A DNA stretch of 5,362 nucleotides from Gemmatimonadota bacterium (lineage in GTDB: Bacteria > Latescibacterota > UBA2968 > UBA8231). Location: the NCBI GenBank assembly GCA_002712305.1, contig PATE01000026.1, positions 1 through 5,362 of the forward strand, given 5' to 3'. Of this stretch, positions 1 through 5,362 are shown piece by piece. The stretch's first letter is position 1. Each line of letters opens with the position of its first letter. A program made the translations under genes and the position numbers. Below the pieces are notes generated by a model. It was not told the origin of the DNA. It saw only the letters and a list, made by a program, of their open reading frames with translations, and made no database searches.

Positions 1-177
1 CATGATCCACCCCTTCCACAAAATGGCGAATCCGACGAACAGCCGGTTCGGTGGCACGTGCCGGATGAGGAACTTTATGAAGGGCCGCAATACCCACGGG
101 AGCGAAGAGACGAAGGGGAAGAGCGTGGCCAGGTTGAACTGGACATCTTTCTCCTTCTCCGAATAGCACGAAAGCAC
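1..177 (-). CDS. Hypothetical protein segment, runs off left edge
   Basis: From a GTG at 177 this minus-strand frame is open to the window edge (59 codons). In the 60 codons from position 180 about 83% end in G or C, whereas the same bases read in the frame of the neighbouring ORF give clearly fewer. That makes this the likely coding frame. The peptide is hydrophobic and basic, with a FNLATLFPF stretch, then LPWVLRPFIKFLIRHVPPNR and LFVGFAILWKGWIM, which resembles an amphipathic or membrane-associated segment. The start is uncertain: there is no Shine-Dalgarno sequence before 177, and the frame is closed just upstream by TAG at 186-184. It could be the front of a separate gene or the rear of the broken gene at 178-403. 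The general look recalls C-terminal tails of some radical SAM proteins, but no catalytic motif is in view, so no function is assigned. Confidence 0.35.
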   Translation of the reverse strand, partial: MLSCYSEKEKDVQFNLATLFPFVSSLPWVLRPFIKFLIRHVPPNRLFVGFAILWKGWIM

Positions 178-403
178 CGATCTCTACTGAATCGAGCTGA
201 AGGGCGTCGTGCTCCTTCAGATCGGATACGCTCTCGTCAAGCAGTGCAGGTGAACCCAGGCCATGAGCGGCGTGCGGGTCCACAGTCGATGGCAGTCGCG
301 CCAGGAGTTGCAGCACCGGCCACGATGCGGCCACCACCAGCAACGAATACACGGACGCTACGATGTAGTGGATCTGTCGCTGAGTCAGGGTCATCGCCGT
401 CAA
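178..403 (-). pseudogene. Possible broken small membrane protein gene
   Basis: An ATG at 394 (or TTG at 403, 12 bases after GGAGG at 420-416) opens a frame beginning MTLTQRQIHYIV. It has one clear hydrophobic helix, YIVASVYSLLVVAASWPVLQ, at residues 10-29. About 70% of its first 50 codons end in G or C, but the bias fades around position 265. From about 300 onward the GC-rich third position moves to another frame, reading LWTRTPLMAWVHLHC before TGA at 219-217 and TAG at 186-184. That second frame is the one that continues as the open segment at 177-1. The MTLTQ frame has no stop down to base 1, so an intact gene in that frame is formally possible, but its latter half has poor codon bias. A frameshifted, decayed gene or an assembly error explains the pattern best. 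No family is recognised. Confidence 0.25.
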
Positions 404-577
404 GGATACAGGTCGCCTCCGCTGGACAGCAAGCTGCGACGGACGCGATCACCGACCCAGTTGACACATTGCCGGCGAAATCGGGCTGAAGAGCAACTGT
501 TGGCGGTTACTCTGAGGTATTGAAGGTCCTCGACTACCACTGTATCGAGTCAGAAGGGATCACCTGGTGTCCGACGG
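404..577. other. Non-coding gap downstream of the transporter gene
   Basis: This gap lies between the stop of the permease fusion and the next possible start on the minus strand. I see no GC-rich hairpin followed by a T run on either strand, hence no recognisable intrinsic terminator. The only sites of note are a short CACCAGGTG palindrome (560-568) and a GGAGG on the minus strand (420-416), which may be a ribosome binding site for a TTG start at 403. A MalG-type permease often directly follows a MalF-type gene, but none begins here. Confidence 0.4.
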
Positions 578-3409
578 TCACTTCGTGTCCGCCGTCGAGA
601 ACTCAGCCTGTGACATGCGCTTGAGCTGGTAGGCGGTCAGCACGATGACCATCGCCCCCAGAACCCAGGCCATGGCGGCGCCAAGTCCGTAGTGGAGATC
701 CATGAAGGTGCGCTCGAAGATGTCGAGTCCGAGCACACGTGTCGCCCCGTTCGGGCCACCGCCCGTCATGGCGAGAATGAAGTCCGTGCCACCCTTGAAG
801 GCGCCGACAATGGCACCTACCAGCTGGATGAGAATGAGGAACTTCACACGTGGCAAGGTGATGTATGCCAGCCGCTGCATGATGCCGGCGCCATCCATGG
901 TGGCCGCCTCGACGAGCTCTTCAGGCACCGTCTTCAGCGCGGCCAGATAGATGATGCAACCCGGGCCTGCCGTTGCCCAGATAGTGGGCAGCACCACGCA
1001 GAGCATGGCCAGGTCGGGATCATCGATCCACGACAAGGGCTCGATGGCGAAGGGACCCACCAAACCGGCGAAGAACGTGCCCAGTCCGGACCAACCGCTC
1101 ACATCTTCAGCGTTCAATCCCCGAGCGATGAGGGTCAGTTCGCTGGGGCCCTGCCATGCGGACAAGACGGGCCACAAGGTGGCGACCAGGAGCGCAGCAC
1201 CGAAACCGGCAATGGCGGCCCTGACGGGCATCGTCAGCTCCCGCAGTTGATAGGCCATGGATAGCACCAACACGATCAGGCCGAACCAGGTTCCCAGGAC
1301 CAGCAGCTTGAGCATTGTCGCCTTCACTGGACCCAGATGGTTGAGCAGGAGCAGCAGTTGATTGAAGAAGCCCGACTCTGACGGTTCGTAGAGCTGGCGC
1401 CACAGGAAGACCATGATGACGCCGGACACGACGGTGGGCAGATAGAAGATCGTGCGGAAGAGGTATTTCAGTGTCGATGTGGGGACTTCGTCGAGCAGGA
1501 TGGCGACGAAGATCGGTGGCCAGAAGCCCAGACCGACGGTGAGCAAGACCCAGTAGAAGGTGCGCCCCAGAGAATCCCAGAACCGGTCGTCGTATAGGAC
1601 GGTGGCGAAGTTGTCGATGCCTACGAAGGCCGAACCGATAACGAGCTCGTAGTCGAACAGCGCCAGGGGTGCGCCCATCAGCAGCGGCAAATACTGCCAG
1701 AACAGGACGAGGGACAGGGCGGGCAACACCAGCACATAGGCGGTGCGGTAGTCCCACCAACTACGACGGTCGCCACGTTCGGTCTCCACAGTGGTGAAGA
1801 TCCGCCATATCCAGGTCAGGGAGCCGACGAAGACGATGATGATGAAGAGCAGGATACTGGCGCCCACGGTGCGGCGTTTCGACCACTCTGCATCGGTCAG
1901 TTCGCCAAGCATGAATTTGTCGGTGCGTTCGACGGAGTCGTTCAGTACTTCGAGAATCCGCCGCAGAGCATCTTCCTTCGGCAGTTCCAGCAGTGGCTGC
2001 TGCAGGGCCCAGTAGATGGGCTCAGAAACCCTCGTATAGATGAACTGCGTGTTCTTGCCGTAGGGCTCGGGCAGGGCGTGCTCGAGGGCCAGCGCATACG
2101 TCTGCTGCCAGCCCGCCGGGACCTGTCGCAGGATGTCGTGGTAGCCGAAGCGCTCGAGAAGATGGGGACGTACGAATCGACCGTAGCCGTTCTCGACGAA
2201 CACGCGTGTGCGAATGGCTTGGGCCTGTTCGCTGGCGTTGAACCATATGTAGCGCATGATCGCCAATTTCTGGGCCGGCGTTGTCTCCCGAAAGACGCCC
2301 AGCATGCGGGCCTGTAACTCGCCACCTCCAGCGCCCCGATGCGAGGAGGGGATCGGCGCGATGCCTACCAGCTCGGGATTGATCGAGGCCAGCATCTCGT
2401 CCTCGAGGGTGGCGAACTGGATGCCGATCTGACCGCGCTCCCACTTCAGGTGAGCGTCGTTGCCGGGCATGCCCACATAGACGACACCGTGATGGGTTTT
2501 GCCATCGAGCGTGAAGGGTTCTTTGACGAGGCGCAGCAGGTAGTAGATCGCCTCGGCCATCTCGGGCGTGTTGAAGGAGGCACGCCAGCGGCCGGTCTCG
2601 TCGCGCGCCATGAACGTGGCGCCGTTGGTGACGAAAAAGGAATAGGCGCCCCAGCTGAGGACCGGTCCGCCCGTAATGCGCAAACCGTATTTGCCGGGCA
2701 ATGCCTTGATCCTGCGGCTGAACTCCATCAGTTCGTCCCAGTTGGTGGGCGGGACCCGGGGGTCGAGGCCGGCCTGCAGAAACAGGTCCTTCCGATACAG
2801 CATCGCCTTGACGAGGACGATCGTCGGCATCGCCCAGATATGCTCACCTGCAGGGATGCCCTCCTTGCCGGTCTCCGCCTCACGATGGATGACCGGCCAG
2901 ATCGGTTTCGGCACCCGGGCCAGGATCGAGTCGCGCGCGGCGTCGATTTCCACCCGCGATGGGTCGGCGAGGAAGGCCCCCGCCGCCGACTGTCGAACGC
3001 GCTCGTCGGCGCTGAGCACACGAGCGAGCAGCACCTCGAGGGGTTCGAGAAACCCGTGATTGATGTAGGTAGCGGACTGGCGGAAGTTGACGTAGATCGC
3101 GTGGGGTGGGTTGCCCGACGAGATCCCCATCAACGGCCCCGTGTCAAAGGCGTGCCCCTGAATCTTGGGCATCACGAAGGGCTTAAACTCGTAGTTCGGA
3201 TGCTGCTTGAGGAAGGCGCGCAGCACGGCGCGGCGGGCCAGCGCGCTGGCGCTGACATTGCTCATCGCCGGCAGATCGCCCGAGGTGACGACGACGAGTT
3301 CGTCCGACGTGGGCAGCGTGTCGGTCGCCGGAGATGGCAAAGCCGTCAGAAGCATCCCTGCCGCCACGAGAATCGCCCCGTTTCTGATCGTGCGCATGGC
3401 GAGCATCAT
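578..3409 (-). CDS. ABC sugar-type importer: solute-binding protein fused to MalF-like permease
   Basis: This inner-membrane importer subunit joins a periplasmic substrate-binding domain to a type I ABC permease. Numbering from the ATG at 3409 (943 residues), residues 5-28 form a basic then hydrophobic signal segment with a possible SPA cleavage site and no lipobox cysteine. Residues about 35-490 are a MalE/UgpB-like binding domain, shown by YRKDLFLQAGLDP (205-217) and NWDELMEFS (223-231). A linker helix (515-538) leads to the permease. Its six canonical helices lie near 557-579, 617-640, 649-672, 798-824, 856-877 and 909-929, with the ATPase-contacting EAA loop EAATMDGAG...ITLP at 834-853. 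An extra segment with two hydrophobic helices (699-721, 730-751) lies between helices 3 and 4. Charge placement agrees with a binding domain outside and a C-terminus inside. The start is ambiguous: the frame is open to a TTG at 3433, and ATG at 3397 gives the most classical signal peptide; none has a good Shine-Dalgarno. The substrate is unknown. The partner permease and ATPase are not in the window. Confidence 0.93.
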   Translation of the reverse strand: MMLAMRTIRNGAILVAAGMLLTALPSPATDTLPTSDELVVVTSGDLPAMSNVSASALARRAVLRAFLKQHPNYEFKPFVMPKIQGHAFDTGPLMGISSGNPPHAIYVNFRQSATYINHGFLEPLEVLLARVLSADERVRQSAAGAFLADPSRVEIDAARDSILARVPKPIWPVIHREAETGKEGIPAGEHIWAMPTIVLVKAMLYRKDLFLQAGLDPRVPPTNWDELMEFSRRIKALPGKYGLRITGGPVLSWGAYSFFVTNGATFMARDETGRWRASFNTPEMAEAIYYLLRLVKEPFTLDGKTHHGVVYVGMPGNDAHLKWERGQIGIQFATLEDEMLASINPELVGIAPIPSSHRGAGGGELQARMLGVFRETTPAQKLAIMRYIWFNASEQAQAIRTRVFVENGYGRFVRPHLLERFGYHDILRQVPAGWQQTYALALEHALPEPYGKNTQFIYTRVSEPIYWALQQPLLELPKEDALRRILEVLNDSVERTDKFMLGELTDAEWSKRRTVGASILLFIIIVFVGSLTWIWRIFTTVETERGDRRSWWDYRTAYVLVLPALSLVLFWQYLPLLMGAPLALFDYELVIGSAFVGIDNFATVLYDDRFWDSLGRTFYWVLLTVGLGFWPPIFVAILLDEVPTSTLKYLFRTIFYLPTVVSGVIMVFLWRQLYEPSESGFFNQLLLLLNHLGPVKATMLKLLVLGTWFGLIVLVLSMAYQLRELTMPVRAAIAGFGAALLVATLWPVLSAWQGPSELTLIARGLNAEDVSGWSGLGTFFAGLVGPFAIEPLSWIDDPDLAMLCVVLPTIWATAGPGCIIYLAALKTVPEELVEAATMDGAGIMQRLAYITLPRVKFLILIQLVGAIVGAFKGGTDFILAMTGGGPNGATRVLGLDIFERTFMDLHYGLGAAMAWVLGAMVIVLTAYQLKRMSQAEFSTADTK

Positions 3410-3412
3410 AGG

Positions 3413-3444
3413 CGCACCCGTAGGGTGCGGCAAACCACGCCGCA
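3413..3444 (-). promoter_or_regulatory. Two overlapping inverted repeats before the transporter start
   Basis: On the minus-strand transcript the first repeat is TGCGGC, a seven-base loop, then GCCGCA (3444-3439 with 3431-3426). The second is CGCACCC, loop TAC, then GGGTGCG (3429-3423 with 3419-3413). They share the four bases 3429-3426, so in RNA the two hairpins could not form fully together. The second ends three bases before the ATG at 3409, where a ribosome binding site would normally sit, and no Shine-Dalgarno sequence is visible. This could be a translational switch or an operator. Short repeats of this kind also arise by chance in GC-rich DNA. Confidence 0.3.
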
Positions 3445-3469
3445 GCCGGATCGTCAGTCTCTACGGATC

Positions 3470-4249
3470 CTACGTCTCCGGGTGGGGCTGATACAGGGTT
3501 TCGGTCGGGATGTCAGTGATCAGGGCGTGGCCAGGGGTATAGGAGATCATGAACGGCAGCCGAGCCTGCTCGGCGACGATTCGGGGCGTGATGCCACACG
3601 CCCAGTAGAGACGGTCCGTGCCTTCCGGCACATCGAATCTTTGACCGTTCATGTTGATATCGAGATCGTCAATTCCGAGCTCGTCAGCGTTGTTGCGGCC
3701 GATGGGAGCCCCGTGACACTGGGGGAAGTGGCTGGTGAACTCCCATACGTCGTCGATCAGGTGCGGCTCGAAGGCGCGGATCGTAACGGCCATGTTGCCG
3801 GAGAAGACGCCGACCGTCTCGCACGGAATCGTCGTGAGCTGGATTGCCGGACCGAAAGCCGCGGGGTACCCCTTGTCGGTCAACAGGCCGTCGAAGGAGA
3901 CGCTGGAGCCGATGAGGAACGTGACCGTGCGCTCGTCGAAGAACTCGACGATGTCCGCGCGAAGCTCGACCACTTCGCCGTCCCTGACGATGTCGTAGGA
4001 TCCCAGGTCGGTGCGGATGTCCAGTTGTGCGGCGAACTCGTGACAATCGAATTGCCCGGGGTCCAGCCTTGCGATCAGCGGACAGGGCTTCGGATTCGCT
4101 CGACAGAACGCCTCAAAGTCGTCGGCGTATCGTTTGTCGAGAAACGCGACGTTGACGCACAGGTAGCCGGGTAAGGCCCTCGAAGCGAAACCTTCCAGCT
4201 GATTGCTACGGCAGGCGAGCCTGACGTCCAGGGGGGTGGCGAATGTCAT
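3470..4249 (-). CDS. DUF1445/YcsI-family putative hydro-lyase (D-glutamate cyclase-like family)
   Basis: This is a 259-residue soluble protein, close to the usual length of about 260-270 for the family, with no signal peptide or membrane helix, so probably cytoplasmic. Family signatures run along its whole length: PGYLCVNVAFL (27-37), RANPKPCPLI (50-59), DIRTDLGSYDIVRDGE (77-92), FLIGSSVSFD (111-120), TIPCETVGVFSG (140-151), SHFPQCHGAPIG (173-184), WACGITP (216-222) and SYTPGHALITD (236-246). The family is annotated as putative hydro-lyase. Bacillus YcsI lies in the ycs/kip gene cluster with 5-oxoprolinase genes, and the related mammalian protein DGLUCY combines this domain with a second one and handles D-glutamate. 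The reaction of this member is not shown by the sequence. It looks divergent: as I recall the family, position 115 is usually cysteine (GCSFSFE-like) but is serine here, and the usual N-terminal GPTxGLAPGY is reduced to ASRALPGY. The transporter gene begins 60 bases downstream, so the two are probably co-transcribed. Confidence 0.9.
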   Translation of the reverse strand: MTFATPLDVRLACRSNQLEGFASRALPGYLCVNVAFLDKRYADDFEAFCRANPKPCPLIARLDPGQFDCHEFAAQLDIRTDLGSYDIVRDGEVVELRADIVEFFDERTVTFLIGSSVSFDGLLTDKGYPAAFGPAIQLTTIPCETVGVFSGNMAVTIRAFEPHLIDDVWEFTSHFPQCHGAPIGRNNADELGIDDLDINMNGQRFDVPEGTDRLYWACGITPRIVAEQARLPFMISYTPGHALITDIPTETLYQPHPET

Positions 4250-4291
4250 GGTGACAGAATACGATAGCCCGATCCGTCTGGACAGAGCGGA
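4250..4291 (-). promoter_or_regulatory. Possible leaderless promoter with dyad before the hydro-lyase gene
   Basis: TATTCT (4261-4256), a TANNNT -10-like hexamer, lies six bases before the ATG at 4249. No Shine-Dalgarno sequence is present, so transcription could begin at or next to the start codon. No good -35 is seen; the best, TGTCCA at 4284-4279, matches the consensus at only three positions. A dyad, TCCGTCTG-GA-CAGAGCGGA with one unpaired G (4273-4291 on the plus strand), covers the place where a -35 would be and might be a repressor site. The rest of the 129-base gap up to 4378 shows no convincing terminator for the gene upstream. Confidence 0.25.
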
Positions 4292-4378
4292 CGCTTGGGA
4301 CGGCCTCAGGCTGGTGAACCGGGTAGACGCCGTGCAGGCACCGAATTCTCGACGAAGGCCGAGGTCAGTCTCCTTTGG

Positions 4379-5362
4379 TTATTCGCCTTGTCTGAAGGCG
4401 TAGAGATTTCCTGAAAAATCTGCCAGGTAGAGCAACTCGCCCCAGATCGCGGCTGTGGTGAAGACGGGCGCGCCGAGGTCCATCTGCCAGCGGCCCGTGC
4501 CGGTGTCGACGTCGATGCCCCGGAAGATCCCATCTGAAGCGGCAACGTAGATCGTGTCGCCACAAAGCACGGGGCAGGTTTCAACAGCCGCCGCACCCGC
4601 ACTGGAATACGGCACGGTAAACGACAGGGCTTTACCGGTGGGGTGATCCCAGAGTGGCTTCATGGTGTCGCGCGAGTAAGCGGCGACCCCTCTGTCGGCC
4701 GTACCCACGATGAACATGTCGCTGGTGATCAGTGGCGCACTGGCAGCATGGAAACTGCCCTCTTCCTGCCGCTGTTGCACGATCTCGCCCGAACGCGGAT
4801 CGAGGATGAAGAGCGAATTCTGCGCGGCGAGAAAGAACAGATCGTCACGACACGTCACCGTACCATCGCGGAACCGCAAGCCGTGCTCTGCATGCTGCCA
4901 CAGCAGTTCACCGGTGGCTGCGTCGTGTCCGTAGAGACCGCGCCAGTGGGAGGATGCGACCAGGACGCCGCCACCCAGCGTCATGGTCGGTGTGCTGCCC
5001 TCGCCGCCCTCCCAGGCGTCATTGCGCCAGCGTGTCGATCCGTCCGCTACGTCCAGGGCCTGCAAGCTGTGACCAAAGCCGGTGTATACTGACTCGCCAT
5101 CGGTCACCAGGCCCGAGACAAATCCTGGCAAACGATCGTAGTCCAGATCCTTCTGCCACCGCAGCGCACCCGTGGCGGCATCGACGGCATACGTGAAACC
5201 GCGCTGGTCGGTGGCGATGACGGTGCCGGCGGCGTAGACGATCGAGTTCTTCACGGAATTTCTGGTTGGGTAACTCCAGAGTTGCTGGCCTGTCACCGCA
5301 TCGCAGGCGATGATGGCGCAGTCTTCCGCATTACCGTCGTCAATTGTGGCGGTGAAGACCCG
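4379..5362 (-). CDS. PQQ-like beta-propeller repeat protein, C-terminal part
   Basis: The frame is open from the right window edge to TAA at 4381-4379, giving 327 residues without the N-terminus. At least seven blade signatures of the D-x-x-T/S-G-x-x-x-W type recur at about 40-54 residue spacing: DAVTGQQLW (21), DAATGALRW (61), DVADGSTRW (104), DAATGELLW (147), DPRSGEIV (188), SRDTMKPLW (230) and DVDTGTGRW (284), counted from the first visible residue. The chain closes with GNLYAFRQGE, a typical last strand of such propellers. The family includes BamB-like assembly proteins, PQQ-dependent dehydrogenases and many uncharacterised propellers, some fused to metallophosphoesterase, kinase or other domains. 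No metal- or PQQ-binding residues can be assigned here, so a structural or sensing role is as likely as enzymatic activity. It is probably exported, but any signal peptide lies outside the window. A GTG at 5296 is an internal valine, not the start. The gene shares its strand with the hydro-lyase gene, across a 129-base gap. Confidence 0.88.
   Translation of the reverse strand, partial: RVFTATIDDGNAEDCAIIACDAVTGQQLWSYPTRNSVKNSIVYAAGTVIATDQRGFTYAVDAATGALRWQKDLDYDRLPGFVSGLVTDGESVYTGFGHSLQALDVADGSTRWRNDAWEGGEGSTPTMTLGGGVLVASSHWRGLYGHDAATGELLWQHAEHGLRFRDGTVTCRDDLFFLAAQNSLFILDPRSGEIVQQRQEEGSFHAASAPLITSDMFIVGTADRGVAAYSRDTMKPLWDHPTGKALSFTVPYSSAGAAAVETCPVLCGDTIYVAASDGIFRGIDVDTGTGRWQMDLGAPVFTTAAIWGELLYLADFSGNLYAFRQGE

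Noticed and set aside
237-467. A 76-codon minus-strand open frame
   Set aside because: It overlaps the MTLTQ frame, which has better third-position GC and a plausible membrane helix. This one has neither.
58-489. A 143-codon plus-strand open frame at the left end (GTG start)
   Set aside because: The product is low-complexity and rich in Arg, Ala, Pro and Ser with no recognisable motif, and the codon bias favours minus-strand frames in the same bases.
1107-1760. A 217-codon minus-strand open frame within the permease region
   Set aside because: It is the neighbouring frame of the permease gene. Its Arg- and His-rich product is a shadow, and the permease motifs lie in the other frame.
2339-4174. 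A 611-codon plus-strand open frame opposite the transporter and hydro-lyase genes
   Set aside because: It lies antisense to two genes with clear family motifs and crosses the gap between them. Its product is rich in Arg, Gly, Asp and Val with no family motif, as expected of a shadow frame in GC-rich DNA.
4306-4378. An AGGAG just after the propeller stop codon, suggesting a small downstream gene
   Set aside because: No ATG, GTG or TTG lies at a suitable distance. A CTG start would give only about 20 codons before TGA.
5294-5296. GTG at 5296 as the start of the propeller gene
   Set aside because: The frame stays open to the window edge and the upstream codons (RVFTATIDDGN...IIACDA) form part of a propeller blade, so this is an internal valine.

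Overview
The window is GC-rich (about 60%), and every credible coding signal lies on the minus strand, so transcription runs from high to low coordinates. There is no rRNA, tRNA, CRISPR array or recognisable mobile element, and nothing fixes the taxonomy. The high GC, the fused sugar-transporter protein and the PQQ-type beta-propeller suggest an environmental Gram-negative bacterium, for example of the Planctomycetota, Verrucomicrobiota or Latescibacterota type. That placement is a guess from gene style only.

In transcription order: (1) 5362-4379 is the C-terminal part of a PQQ-like beta-propeller protein whose start lies outside the window. (2) After a 129-base gap, 4249-3470 is a complete DUF1445/YcsI-family putative hydro-lyase (D-glutamate cyclase-like family). 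Its ATG follows a TANNNT -10-like hexamer by six bases and has no Shine-Dalgarno sequence, which fits leaderless transcription. (3) Sixty bases further on, 3409-578 is a 943-residue fusion of a periplasmic sugar-type solute-binding protein to a MalF-like ABC permease. The permease carries an unusual insertion of about 100 residues, with two extra hydrophobic helices, between canonical helices 3 and 4. Two overlapping inverted repeats sit directly before its start. (4) 403-1 is harder to read. Third-position GC indicates coding on the minus strand, but the favoured frame changes and carries stops TGA (219-217) and TAG (186-184). The segment may hold a decayed gene, two short genes or sequence errors; an open frame runs off the left edge.

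The lyase and transporter genes probably form one transcription unit. A plausible but unproven reading is uptake of a small organic substrate by the fused transporter, followed by cytoplasmic processing by the hydro-lyase. The second permease (MalG type) and the ATPase that such an importer needs are not in the window.
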